Shown piece after piece: positions 18,642 to 27,350 of a stretch of DNA of 64,000 nt. Below the pieces are notes generated by a model. The model had not been told where the DNA came from. It did no database searches and was given only the letters and a program-made list of their open reading frames with translations. Origin of the DNA: JAGNGI01 sp035448825 (GTDB lineage Bacteria; Fidelibacterota; UBA2242); NCBI GenBank assembly GCA_035448825.1, contig DAOTJS010000001.1:186001-250000 (forward strand), written 5' to 3'. The position numbers and the translations under genes are program-made. How positions within the stretch are numbered: position 1 is the stretch's first letter; each line of letters begins with the position of its first letter.

Positions 18642-19727
18642 ATGAATCAAAATGAGAAATGGCTAAAACGAGCATTGGAACTGGCGGAAAAAGGGCGCGG
18701 GTTTACCAGTCCTAATCCGATTGTGGGAGCCGTGATTGTTTCCGGCGAAAAAGTTGTCGGCGAAGGTTTCCACAGTGAGTTCGGTGCTCCTCATGCCGAA
18801 ATCAGAGCCTTAGAACAAGCCAGTGAATCTGCGCGTGGTGCTAAATTATACGTCAATCTTGAGCCGTGTTGTTTCTATGGCAAGACACCGCCCTGTACCG
18901 ATGCTATTATTAAATCCGGGATTAGTGAAATTTATATCGGTACTATTGATCCTAATCCCAATGTTAACGGCGCTGGTATTAAGAATCTCGAACAGGCCGG
19001 TTTGAAAGTTCACGTCGGTATTTTGGAAAAGGAAGCTCGCTATGCCAATCGCGGCTTTTTTACCTTTATTCAGAAAAAACGTCCCTGGATTACATTGAAA
19101 ATGGCACTGACTCTGGATGGTTTTATCGCCGACGCTACTGGAAAAAGCCGCTGGATTACAGGTATTGAAGCGCGGGAATTTGTTCACGAACAGAGGCGGC
19201 GACACGATGCGGTGATGGTTGGAATGGGCACGGTTTACAAAGACGACCCGGAGTTATTGCCCGAGAATCGCTCTGGATATATTCCTTATCGCATAATTCT
19301 GGATGATGCTTTGAATATGCCACCGCGGATGAAATTGGTGACCGACGGTTTTCAAAAGCGAACAATAATTGTTACTGCCTGCCAGGAGAAAGCGGAGAAA
19401 ATTCGCCAGTTTGAGTCGGCTGGTGTTAAAATTATCCAAAGTCCGCAAGACGAATTCGGCTGGCTGGATTTGTCGAAGACTCTTGCTAAACTGGCTGAGT
19501 TCGGCGTCACGTCTATTTTTTGCGAAGGCGGTAGTCAGGTGGCTGGCTCGCTATTGAATCAACGCTTAGTGGATGAATTACAAATAATTATTGCGCCGAA
19601 AATTCTTGGCGAAGGTCTGCGGGCGTTTTCCGGTTTTATACAATCACTGGATCGGGCTCTGATGGTTGAATGGGAAAAAGTCGAGCGTCTGGGAGCCGAT
19701 GTGCTTTTGCAGGGGAAATTTGTCTGA
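18642..19727 (+). CDS. ribD: Bifunctional riboflavin deaminase/reductase RibD
   Basis: 361 residues catalysing two consecutive steps of riboflavin synthesis: deamination of the pyrimidine from GTP cyclohydrolase II and reduction of its ribosyl side chain. The N-terminal zinc deaminase domain has HAEIRALEQA and PCCFYGKTPPCTDA; the C-terminal reductase domain starts near RPWITLKMALTLDGFIAD and contains CEGGSQVAGSLL. The ATG at 18642 directly follows the riboswitch terminator T-run, and an upstream in-frame ATG at 18600 lies inside the riboswitch. No clear Shine-Dalgarno is seen other than the ggg of the terminator stem. Confidence 0.95.
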   Translation: MNQNEKWLKRALELAEKGRGFTSPNPIVGAVIVSGEKVVGEGFHSEFGAPHAEIRALEQASESARGAKLYVNLEPCCFYGKTPPCTDAIIKSGISEIYIGTIDPNPNVNGAGIKNLEQAGLKVHVGILEKEARYANRGFFTFIQKKRPWITLKMALTLDGFIADATGKSRWITGIEAREFVHEQRRRHDAVMVGMGTVYKDDPELLPENRSGYIPYRIILDDALNMPPRMKLVTDGFQKRTIIVTACQEKAEKIRQFESAGVKIIQSPQDEFGWLDLSKTLAKLAEFGVTSIFCEGGSQVAGSLLNQRLVDELQIIIAPKILGEGLRAFSGFIQSLDRALMVEWEKVERLGADVLLQGKFV

Positions 19728-20368
19728 TGTTTACCGGAATTATCGAAGAAATGGGCGAAATTCGGTTAGTTGCCGAGAATATCGAAGGACGTCGTTTCCA
19801 GATTGCGGCCAATCGAATTTTAAGCGGTATTAATATCGGTGACAGCATCGCCGTTGATGGTGTTTGTTTGACAGTTGAAAAGGTAGGCAAAGATTACATT
19901 GAAGTTCAGGCGGTCAGTGAGACGCTTGGGCGGACGACTCTGGCTAAGTTGCCACGCGGTGCTAAAGTCAATCTGGAACGCGCGATGGCGGCGGGTGGAC
20001 GTTTTGGGGGACATTTTGTTCAGGGGCATATAGATAGCGTTGCACCGATCGTTGATTTACTGCGAATTGGCAACGCGGCTACTATGCGGATCGCTGTGCC
20101 GGATACGATTCGACAATATGTCGTCGAGAAAGGTTCTCTGGCGGTAAATGGTATAAGCTTGACGGTAGCTGGAATTGAGAACGAGCTAATTGAAATAGCC
20201 TTAATTCCGGTGACACTAACTGAAACTAATCTTGGTGAGAAAAAAATTGGCGATGAAGTTAATCTTGAAGTTGATATTCTGGCCAAATATGTTGAAAAAA
20301 TTCTCGAGCGATTTGAAAAAGAACCGTTAACTTTAGAAAAAGTTAAGCAATGGGGCTTTAATCAGTAA
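19727..20368 (+). CDS. ribE: Riboflavin synthase, alpha subunit
   Basis: 213 residues; dismutates two 6,7-dimethyl-8-ribityllumazine molecules to riboflavin. Two lumazine-binding repeats are visible: MFTGIIEEMGEI at the N-terminus and GHFVQGHIDSV near residue 97, with SIAVDGVCLTV and SLAVNGISLTV in matching positions. The ATG overlaps the ribD stop by one base (TGATG), indicating translational coupling. The terminal Phe2 and the internal repeat are characteristic of the family. Confidence 0.96.
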   Translation: MFTGIIEEMGEIRLVAENIEGRRFQIAANRILSGINIGDSIAVDGVCLTVEKVGKDYIEVQAVSETLGRTTLAKLPRGAKVNLERAMAAGGRFGGHFVQGHIDSVAPIVDLLRIGNAATMRIAVPDTIRQYVVEKGSLAVNGISLTVAGIENELIEIALIPVTLTETNLGEKKIGDEVNLEVDILAKYVEKILERFEKEPLTLEKVKQWGFNQ

Positions 20369-20392
20369 ATTTTCAGATGTTAAGAGGATATA

Positions 20393-21613
20393 ATGAAATT
20401 TGATTCAATAGATGCCGCCGTCGAAGATATAAAAAAGGGGCGCTTTGTTATCGTTGTTGACGATGAAAATCGCGAAAACGAAGGCGATTTCATTATGGCG
20501 GCTGAAAAAGTGACGCCGGAATCGGTCAATTTTATGGCTAAATATGCTCGCGGTCTGCTGTGTGCAGGTTTGACGGAAGAGCGAGCGAAAGAACTCAATT
20601 TAGAATTGATGGTGCAGGATAATACCGCTCTGCATAATACTCGCTTTACGGTTAGTGTGGATTTAAAGGAAGGCACGACGACCGGAATTTCGGCTAACGA
20701 TCGCGCTTTGACGATTAATGCCCTCGCTAATCCGAATACCAAACCGGAAGATTTAGGGCGCCCGGGACATATTTTCCCGATTATTGCCCGCCCGGGTGGA
20801 GTCCTGCGACGTGCTGGTCATACAGAAGCCTCAGTGGATTTGATGCGATTAGCTGGATTGACTCCCGTCAGTGTGATGTGCGAAATTATGGACGAAAATG
20901 GCGAAATGGCGCGCGGTGAAGCATTGGAGAAAATCGCCCAGACTCATAACGTTAAAATTATTACCGTTCAGAGTTTGATTGAATACCGACGAAGAACGGA
21001 ACGTTTTATCGAGCGGGTAAGTGAAGCCGATTTGCCGACAAAATTTGGTGTTTTTCGAATCATTATCTATGTTGACCGGCTTACCGATAAAGAACATGTG
21101 GCTTTGGTTATGGGAGATATAAAATCGGATGAACCGGTGATTGTTCGGGTGCATTCTGAATGTCTGACTGGTGATGTTTTCGGTTCAGAGCGGTGTGATT
21201 GCGGTGATCAGTTGCACAAAGCGCTGGAGATAATTGCGCAGAACAAACGCGGCGTCTTGCTTTATTTACGGCAGGAGGGACGCGGGATCGGTTTACGTCA
21301 TAAAATTTCGGCTTATAAACTGCAGGATGAAGGCATGGATACAGTCGAGGCTAATATCAAATTGGGTTTTCTGCCGGATTTGCGTGATTACGGCATGGGT
21401 GCCCAAATTCTGGCTGATCTAGGAGTGCATAAGATGCGACTGCTGACCAATAATCCAAAGAAAATTGTTGGCTTGCAGGGATTTAATCTCGAAGTAGTGG
21501 AGCGCATTCCGATCGAGATTCCACCAAATCCCCAAAATGAAAAATATCTCAAAACTAAACGGGACAAAATGGGACATTTAATCTTAAATAATAAAAAGGT
21601 GCCAAATGATTAA
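20393..21613 (+). CDS. ribBA: DHBP synthase / GTP cyclohydrolase II fusion
   Basis: 406 residues supplying both precursors of lumazine. The N-terminal DHBP synthase domain (1 to about 200) has DDENRENEGDFIMAAE and the late GHTEASVDLMRLAG. The C-terminal GTP cyclohydrolase II domain has its zinc cysteines in SECLTGDVFGSERCDCG, followed by RQEGRGIGLRHKI and ending with LLTNNPKKIVGL. The ATG follows taagagga. It lies 24 bases after ribE and overlaps ribH by eight bases. Confidence 0.97.
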   Translation: MKFDSIDAAVEDIKKGRFVIVVDDENRENEGDFIMAAEKVTPESVNFMAKYARGLLCAGLTEERAKELNLELMVQDNTALHNTRFTVSVDLKEGTTTGISANDRALTINALANPNTKPEDLGRPGHIFPIIARPGGVLRRAGHTEASVDLMRLAGLTPVSVMCEIMDENGEMARGEALEKIAQTHNVKIITVQSLIEYRRRTERFIERVSEADLPTKFGVFRIIIYVDRLTDKEHVALVMGDIKSDEPVIVRVHSECLTGDVFGSERCDCGDQLHKALEIIAQNKRGVLLYLRQEGRGIGLRHKISAYKLQDEGMDTVEANIKLGFLPDLRDYGMGAQILADLGVHKMRLLTNNPKKIVGLQGFNLEVVERIPIEIPPNPQNEKYLKTKRDKMGHLILNNKKVPND

Positions 21614-22082
21614 ACTACACGAAGGCGTGCTTTCCGCCGAGAAAATGAAAGTCGGGATCGTTGCCAGCCGGTTTAACGATATGATCACTAAAGAATTGCT
21701 GGCCGGTGCGCTGGATTGCCTGAAACGGCATGGCGCTGATGAAAATGATATCCACGTTTACTGGGTGCCGGGCGCGCTTGAAATTCCACGCATTGCTCGT
21801 GAATTGGCTGATTCTGGCCAGTTTGATGGCGTTATCTGTCTGGGAGCCGTTATTCGTGGGGCAACGCCTCATTTTGACATCGTTGCCAATGAGGCTTCTA
21901 AAGGTATCGCTCGTCTATCAATGGATTCGGACGTGCCGGTAATTTTCGGCGTCCTGACGACGGAAAATATCGAGCAGGCTCTCGAACGGGCTGGCACAAA
22001 AGCCGGTAACAAAGGTTGGGACGCCGCTCTCAATATGATCGAAATGGCGAATTTGATTCGTTCAATTCGTGTCCATAGTTAG
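21606..22082 (+). CDS. ribH: 6,7-dimethyl-8-ribityllumazine synthase
   Basis: 158 residues. Condenses the ribBA and ribD products to lumazine, the substrate of ribE; the family forms pentamers or 60-mer shells. Motifs: VASRFNDMITKELL, the substrate-binding VPGALEIP, CLGAVIRGATPHFD and FGVLTTENIEQALERAG. The start overlaps ribBA by eight bases; aaaaaggtg precedes it. It completes the four-gene riboflavin operon. Confidence 0.97.
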   Translation: MIKLHEGVLSAEKMKVGIVASRFNDMITKELLAGALDCLKRHGADENDIHVYWVPGALEIPRIARELADSGQFDGVICLGAVIRGATPHFDIVANEASKGIARLSMDSDVPVIFGVLTTENIEQALERAGTKAGNKGWDAALNMIEMANLIRSIRVHS

Positions 22083-22091
22083 AAGTAAACT

Positions 22092-24443
22092 ATGCGACGA
22101 TTGCTAATACTTTTAGCTGTGCCGCTGATTATTCGAGCGCAGAGCATAGTTGGGGAATGGAGCAGTTATACTTCGATTATTACCCATAGAGAATTGACTC
22201 AGGTTGGTGATTTTATCTATATCGCCAGCCCCGGTGGATTGGTCGAGTTCAATAAGACCAATTCGAAATTCAAAGTATATAGCCCGAATGATGGTTTATC
22301 GTTTACCGATATTAATTGTCTGGAACTCGATAAACTGGGCGATATCTGGTTAGGGATGAATTCACCAAATGGTGAGGTCAATATCTGGAGTCCCGCTACG
22401 CGCCAGTGTAAGAAGATATTCAATGCCGCCGAGTTACGTGAAGAATTGACTCTTATTTCGGCAATTACATTCATTGCCGACAAAGCCTATGTGGCTTACC
22501 AAAAAAATGTCACTTGGGGAATAATGTATTTCAAAATCGAAAAGAATGAATATACCTACCGCGATTTTTGCGAAAATTTTCCGGCAGAATTCTTTAAAAT
22601 TAACAACTTAGTTGCAATTCGTGATACACTATGGGTGGCTACCGATGTAGCTTTGTTTTTTGCCGATTTGCAGAAGGCTTTTCCTAAAGGCCCACGGGAT
22701 TGGACGGTGGTGGATTTGAACGGCAAGGGAAACATTACCAGTATAATCGAACACGACGAGGGCGTGATATGCTCCTACGGGAATTATATTTACCGGATTA
22801 ATGGCAGCTCGGCGGTTATTGTTGATAGTCTGGCAAATTCTATCGTACAGTTGACTGAAGATCAGAACGGCAATTTAATTGCGGCGACGACCGGGGGTAT
22901 TAATCGGCTTGTTGACGGCGTCTGGCAAATTATCAATCAGAATGCTGTCAATCAGCTTTATATTGATGATGATGGAGTTATTTGGGGCGCTACGAATTCC
23001 AGAGGTTTATTGAAAATTGACAATGGAGCCGACAAGTTCTTCATTCCCAATTCGCTCCTGGATAACGGCAATACGTCGCTCTACGTGGAAAATGGGAAGC
23101 TCGTCGCGGCGTCGAATAGCGGCATCAGTTTTCAGACTGAAAACGGCTGGTATAATCTGGTTAAGAGTTACGATTATGTGGGAATAAATGACCATTCCTC
23201 AGCCGATTGGAATTATCAAGTAGCGGATACGATTGCGTATGTCGTTACTACTCGAATTTACACTATTCTTAAAAGGGGCGATGACTATTTTGCCTCGCTC
23301 TACGGTTCGTACCTGGCTGGACCGGGAGGCGGCGGTTTATTGAGATTCAATCTGGATGATCTGGAGAACTATATCGTTTACGATACCACGGGCGGTAAAC
23401 TGGCCGGTTCAGCCGGTTATGGCGGGAGAGATGATTATTTAGCTATCGCTTATATGGCGCTTGATAATCAGAATAATTTGTGGATTACCAATCAATATTC
23501 TCAAAACGATAGTTGCATCGCAGTCTTGACGCCCGATGATCGTTGGGTGCATTTTAGCGGGCGAGAGTCCGGAAATTACCTGAATTACCTAGTAACTTCG
23601 ATCGCATTCGATCCGGCGGGAAGGGTGTGGTTCGCTTCCGAAGCCACTTCGGAACCGCCGGGTTCCAACGGCGGAATTGCCGTGCTCGATTATAATAATA
23701 CTTTATTTGATAAGAGTGATGATAAATGGTACAGGGTAACAACGAGCGATGGCCTTGCCAGCAATATGGTTTATTCTCTGGCATTTGATCTGGAAAACAG
23801 GTTGTGGATAATGACGGCAGGCGGTATTCAATCGGCGAGCGTTTCGGAAAATTTTCCTGCCAGAGTCTTTGACGCCATTGACTATCCGACTTTGACCAAT
23901 ATTGCCTTTGCCAAAGAATGCCGAATCAAAGTTGATGGCTTGAATAATAAATGGCTTACGACGGTAAATTCCGGAGTAAAATTATATACTTATAACGGCA
24001 TTTGGTTGAACGATAAGGAAGGATTTACCAGTAAGAATTCCGGGTTGTTAAGCGATAATGTTCTTGATATAGCTTTCGATCCACCACAGGGCCTAGTGTA
24101 CATTTCGACCGATAAAGGCATTTCCGTCTATAAGTCGCCCTATGCTTATTACGGTAAAAAATACCAGAAACCGAGCACTTTTCCGTCACCCTTTCGGATT
24201 CCAGCCGACCAGCCTTTGACTATTGACGGACTGTTACAGGATTCGGAAGTGAAAATAATGCTTCTGGATGGCACATTTATCCGGCACCTTGATCCTAAGG
24301 ATGGGGAAGTAGTCGGACAACAGGCTTACTGGGATGGACGGAACGAAAAAGGAAAATTGGTCAGCAGTGGTGTCTATATCTTTGTTGCCTATACTCCTGA
24401 TGGCGATACGGTTACCGGGAAAATCGCCGTTATTCGCCAATAG
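22092..24443 (+). CDS. PorZ-like two-propeller protein with C-terminal sorting-like domain
   Basis: 783 residues with a short signal peptide (RRLLILLAVPLIIRAQS). The body has repeated propeller units of the two-component-regulator type, such as NDGLSFTDINCLELDKLGDI and SDGLASNMVYSLAFDLENRL. The C-terminal 85 residues (from PFRIPADQPLTIDGLLQDSE to GKIAVIRQ) look like a T9SS-associated beta-sandwich. This layout matches PorZ, an accessory component of the T9SS attachment complex in Bacteroidota, and similar secreted propeller proteins. The assignment is by architecture only. It starts nine bases after ribH, so it may be transcribed from the riboswitch operon. Confidence 0.65.
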   Translation: MRRLLILLAVPLIIRAQSIVGEWSSYTSIITHRELTQVGDFIYIASPGGLVEFNKTNSKFKVYSPNDGLSFTDINCLELDKLGDIWLGMNSPNGEVNIWSPATRQCKKIFNAAELREELTLISAITFIADKAYVAYQKNVTWGIMYFKIEKNEYTYRDFCENFPAEFFKINNLVAIRDTLWVATDVALFFADLQKAFPKGPRDWTVVDLNGKGNITSIIEHDEGVICSYGNYIYRINGSSAVIVDSLANSIVQLTEDQNGNLIAATTGGINRLVDGVWQIINQNAVNQLYIDDDGVIWGATNSRGLLKIDNGADKFFIPNSLLDNGNTSLYVENGKLVAASNSGISFQTENGWYNLVKSYDYVGINDHSSADWNYQVADTIAYVVTTRIYTILKRGDDYFASLYGSYLAGPGGGGLLRFNLDDLENYIVYDTTGGKLAGSAGYGGRDDYLAIAYMALDNQNNLWITNQYSQNDSCIAVLTPDDRWVHFSGRESGNYLNYLVTSIAFDPAGRVWFASEATSEPPGSNGGIAVLDYNNTLFDKSDDKWYRVTTSDGLASNMVYSLAFDLENRLWIMTAGGIQSASVSENFPARVFDAIDYPTLTNIAFAKECRIKVDGLNNKWLTTVNSGVKLYTYNGIWLNDKEGFTSKNSGLLSDNVLDIAFDPPQGLVYISTDKGISVYKSPYAYYGKKYQKPSTFPSPFRIPADQPLTIDGLLQDSEVKIMLLDGTFIRHLDPKDGEVVGQQAYWDGRNEKGKLVSSGVYIFVAYTPDGDTVTGKIAVIRQ

Positions 24444-24988
24444 AAAAATCACTAAAAATTAAATAATTGGTACTGATTTTTCGCGACTTCTCCAATATTT
24501 TATAGGTTTATCTGCTAAGTTATTGATAATCTGAATATTCTCTATCCTCTACAAGGAATGACCTTTTTGAGAATTTTATTCTACAATACCTTAACCGCTA
24601 CGCGGTATGAGAAAAAAGGTAAAAAAAGTCTTGTCCTGCCTAGCGGGACTCTCTCTTCTGAGACTCCTCCGGAGCCTTCGGAGTTAATCTTGTCTAAAAA
24701 TATTCTTAATGCGCCAAAATCAATTTAGCTCTACCGGCAGTGTGGTGGAAATTGGTTTAGCGAGGCAATCTAGCCCGTAGGGCTTCAAGTTTTGTAGAAA
24801 ATATTTAATTCAAAAAATTTTTACCCTGGAGGGGTTAAACTTTTTTCTATGGTAAGTAGTGAGGTCAATTCGTTAATTGTTCGGTTCACATTACCTTTGA
24901 AGCACACAGTTTCTTCTTGATCCTCTTCAAGGAATAGCTTTTCGGTTATCTTATTTTTCTACTGATTTACGCTTCGTAGTATATAAAG
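24444..24988. repeat. Convergent intergenic gap with dispersed repeat modules 1 and 2 (minus orientation)
   Basis: No gene seen between two convergent transcription units. Read on the minus strand, 24591-24761 is module 1 (aaccaattt hairpin, tttttagacaagatt linker, ctccggag palindrome, accgc-tac-gcggt hairpin). Module 2 (24766-24841) holds tctacaaaactt and an agccct/gggct palindrome. Both modules recur at 35390-35661, in the opposite module order. Confidence 0.75.
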
Positions 24989-26185
24989 TTATAAACTTGC
25001 CAATCCGGCTTTGAAACGTTTGACACCCTCGATAATATTTTCCATACTGGTGGCATAGGAAAAGCGCAGGCAATCATCGCGACCAAAAGCCGAACCGGGA
25101 ACTAAAGCAACGTGGAAATTTTTCAGTAAATATTCGCATAACTGAACCGAATTGCTAATGCCGATCTTGTTGTTTTTAATGTAATGAGAAACATTCGGGA
25201 AGGCGTAAAATGCGCCGTCCGGTAGCGGGCAGTCAACTAACGGAATCCGTTTCAATTCATTAACTAAATAATCCCGTCGTCTTTTAAATTCGCGGCGCAT
25301 TGTCTCGATACTACTGTCATCCCCATTCAAAGCGGCAACCGCGGCTTTTTGGGTAATTGAAGTAACGCAGGAAGCGGTATGCTCTTGAATGGCGGTTGCT
25401 CGCTTGATGACCTCGCGTGGTCCAGCGGCGTAACCTACGCGCCAGCCAGTCATCGCATAGGCTTTGCTAAAGCCGTTTATGACAATGGTATTGGAACGGA
25501 TTTCAGGTAGAACCTGGACAATCGAATAATGCCGAGCAGAGCCGTAAACTAATTTTTCGTAAATCTCATCGGAGATTACCGCGAGGTTGTGTTTTAAACA
25601 AACTGCGCCGAGAGCCGCTAATTCGTCTCTGGAATAAACGGCACCGGTCGGATTATTCGGTGAATTAAGAATAAAAGCTTTCGGTTGCGAAAGGTTTTTA
25701 ACGACTGATTCCAGCTGGTCAGCGGTAATTTTATAGTTAGTTGATTCGTCGGTGGCGATGAAAACCGGCTTGCCGTCCAGCATCTCGACTTGCGAAGGAT
25801 AACTGACCCAATAGGGAGCAGGAATAATGATTTCATCGTCCGGGTCGCAAATAGCGGCGAGAATGGTGATTATGGCGGCTTTGCCTCCAGGTGTTGCGAT
25901 GATCTCGTCGGGAGCATAATCCAGATCGTTGTCGCGTTTGAGTTTATCACAAATTGCTTTCCGCAATTCAGGAATACCTGCCGAGACGGTATAATGAGTG
26001 AAATTGTCATCCAGCGCCTGACGGGCGGCTTGTTTGATATTTTCCGGAGTATTAAAATCCGGTTCGCCGACCCCAAAGTTGATTATAGAAATGCCTTCAG
26101 CCGCCATTTTTGAAGCCAAAGCGGTTACAGACATAGTTGGTGACGGTTTTAAGGTTTGGGCTCGTTTTGAGATAGGAATAGACAT
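24989..26185 (-). CDS. Class I PLP aminotransferase (aspartate aminotransferase-like)
   Basis: 398 residues, subgroup I-gamma layout. Key features are the NFGVGEPDFNTP N-terminus, HYTVSAGIPELR, the substrate/PLP motif NSPNNPTGAVY (174-184), SDEIYEKLVY with the pyridine-binding Asp, the PLP lysine Lys241 in GFSKAYAMTGWR, and the late FSYATSMENI. It transfers an amino group between aspartate (or a related amino acid) and 2-oxoglutarate. Aaaggagc lies upstream of the ATG, 16 bases after the FAD oxidase stop, so it is probably the third gene of the amine-oxidation operon. Confidence 0.9.
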   Translation of the reverse strand: MSIPISKRAQTLKPSPTMSVTALASKMAAEGISIINFGVGEPDFNTPENIKQAARQALDDNFTHYTVSAGIPELRKAICDKLKRDNDLDYAPDEIIATPGGKAAIITILAAICDPDDEIIIPAPYWVSYPSQVEMLDGKPVFIATDESTNYKITADQLESVVKNLSQPKAFILNSPNNPTGAVYSRDELAALGAVCLKHNLAVISDEIYEKLVYGSARHYSIVQVLPEIRSNTIVINGFSKAYAMTGWRVGYAAGPREVIKRATAIQEHTASCVTSITQKAAVAALNGDDSSIETMRREFKRRRDYLVNELKRIPLVDCPLPDGAFYAFPNVSHYIKNNKIGISNSVQLCEYLLKNFHVALVPGSAFGRDDCLRFSYATSMENIIEGVKRFKAGLASL

Positions 26186-26201
26186 AGAAGCTCCTTTTAT
26201 T

Positions 26202-27350
26202 TTATTTTAAAATTTCCTGGCCAGTAAAATTACGATAGAGATTCCACTGGTCGAGAATCTCATTATATTTGTGAGTATTTGTCGTTAGTATTTCGGCTGT
26301 AATTGCACCCAGTCCGGGACCAATCATAAAACCCTGTCCGCACATTCCAATCGCCAGAAATAAATTACCGAACTCGCGGGTAAATCCGACAATCGGGGAA
26401 CCATCCGGAGTGGCCGGATAAAGTCCCCGCCAGGTGCGACGTACACGCAGGTGCCTCAGACGAGGATAAATACCGAGCATCCTTTTGGTAACTAAAGGTA
26501 GGAAGTTCGAAGTGTTATCGCAATCAGTTCCGGCGATTTTAGGCTCCGGCGTAATGCAAAAGACTACCTGTCCTTCGCTGTTCTGATAAAAATAATAGTT
26601 GCTTGATTCGCTGTCCGGTCGGACATCTACCACCATCGGTGCGAAAAAGCGACCTACCGGCTCGGTGATACCGCCTTCGTGACTTTCGGGAAAAACCGGC
26701 AAATCAAGTCCCAGTAATTCGCCAATATGGCGAGCGTCGGCTCCGGCGGCGTTGATTACCCAATGACAGGAATAAGTGGATTTAGTAGTAATAACGTTTG
26801 CAATTTTATTATGATTCCACTGAAAACCGGTAACCGGTTCCAGAAACCGGAATTCAACACCCTGGCGCCGTGCTAATTGATAATAAGCAACGGCAACTTT
26901 TAACGGCGAGGCTGAGCCGTCTTCGGATGAATAGGAACCGCCGCGTAAATTTTCGGAATTGATTCCGGGCACGAGTTTCTCGATTTTATCGGGATTGATC
27001 CAGTCAACTTTAAGCCCCATTGATTTTTGGAATTGAATCAGATTTTTGAATTCGGCTTCGTTTTTTTCATCATAAATCGGGTACAAATAGCCACCATTAA
27101 TCCAATCAACCTCGGTGGCGAATTCGGTTTTGAATTGGCTGATAATTTCGATAGTACGCTGACAAACTCTGGCTTTGGTGGAATCAGAATGAGTAGCGCG
27201 GATGCCGCCGATTGCGGCCCGATTCTGACCGCGTCCGACGGAAGCTAATTGTTCCAGCACAATTACGCGCAGACCGCGTTGCGCCAGATAATAACTAAGT
27301 GGCGTACCAATACTTCCCGCTCCGATTATTACGACATCATATTTTTCCAT
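26202..27350 (-). CDS. DAO-family FAD-dependent amine/imino-acid oxidoreductase
   Basis: 382 residues. An N-terminal Rossmann FAD loop (IIGAGSIGTPLSYYLA) is followed by the DAO-family fold with NRAAIGGIRATHSDS, the interior WVINAAGADA and the C-terminal YPATPDGSPIVGFT and GMCGQGFMIGPGLGA. This matches beta-type subunits of sarcosine oxidase, proline or hydroxyproline dehydrogenase and opine oxidase. Its ATG directly abuts the stop of the upstream Fe-S/FAD gene, as expected for subunits of one complex. The substrate is probably a secondary amine such as proline, hydroxyproline or sarcosine. Confidence 0.85.
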   Translation of the reverse strand: MEKYDVVIIGAGSIGTPLSYYLAQRGLRVIVLEQLASVGRGQNRAAIGGIRATHSDSTKARVCQRTIEIISQFKTEFATEVDWINGGYLYPIYDEKNEAEFKNLIQFQKSMGLKVDWINPDKIEKLVPGINSENLRGGSYSSEDGSASPLKVAVAYYQLARRQGVEFRFLEPVTGFQWNHNKIANVITTKSTYSCHWVINAAGADARHIGELLGLDLPVFPESHEGGITEPVGRFFAPMVVDVRPDSESSNYYFYQNSEGQVVFCITPEPKIAGTDCDNTSNFLPLVTKRMLGIYPRLRHLRVRRTWRGLYPATPDGSPIVGFTREFGNLFLAIGMCGQGFMIGPGLGAITAEILTTNTHKYNEILDQWNLYRNFTGQEILK

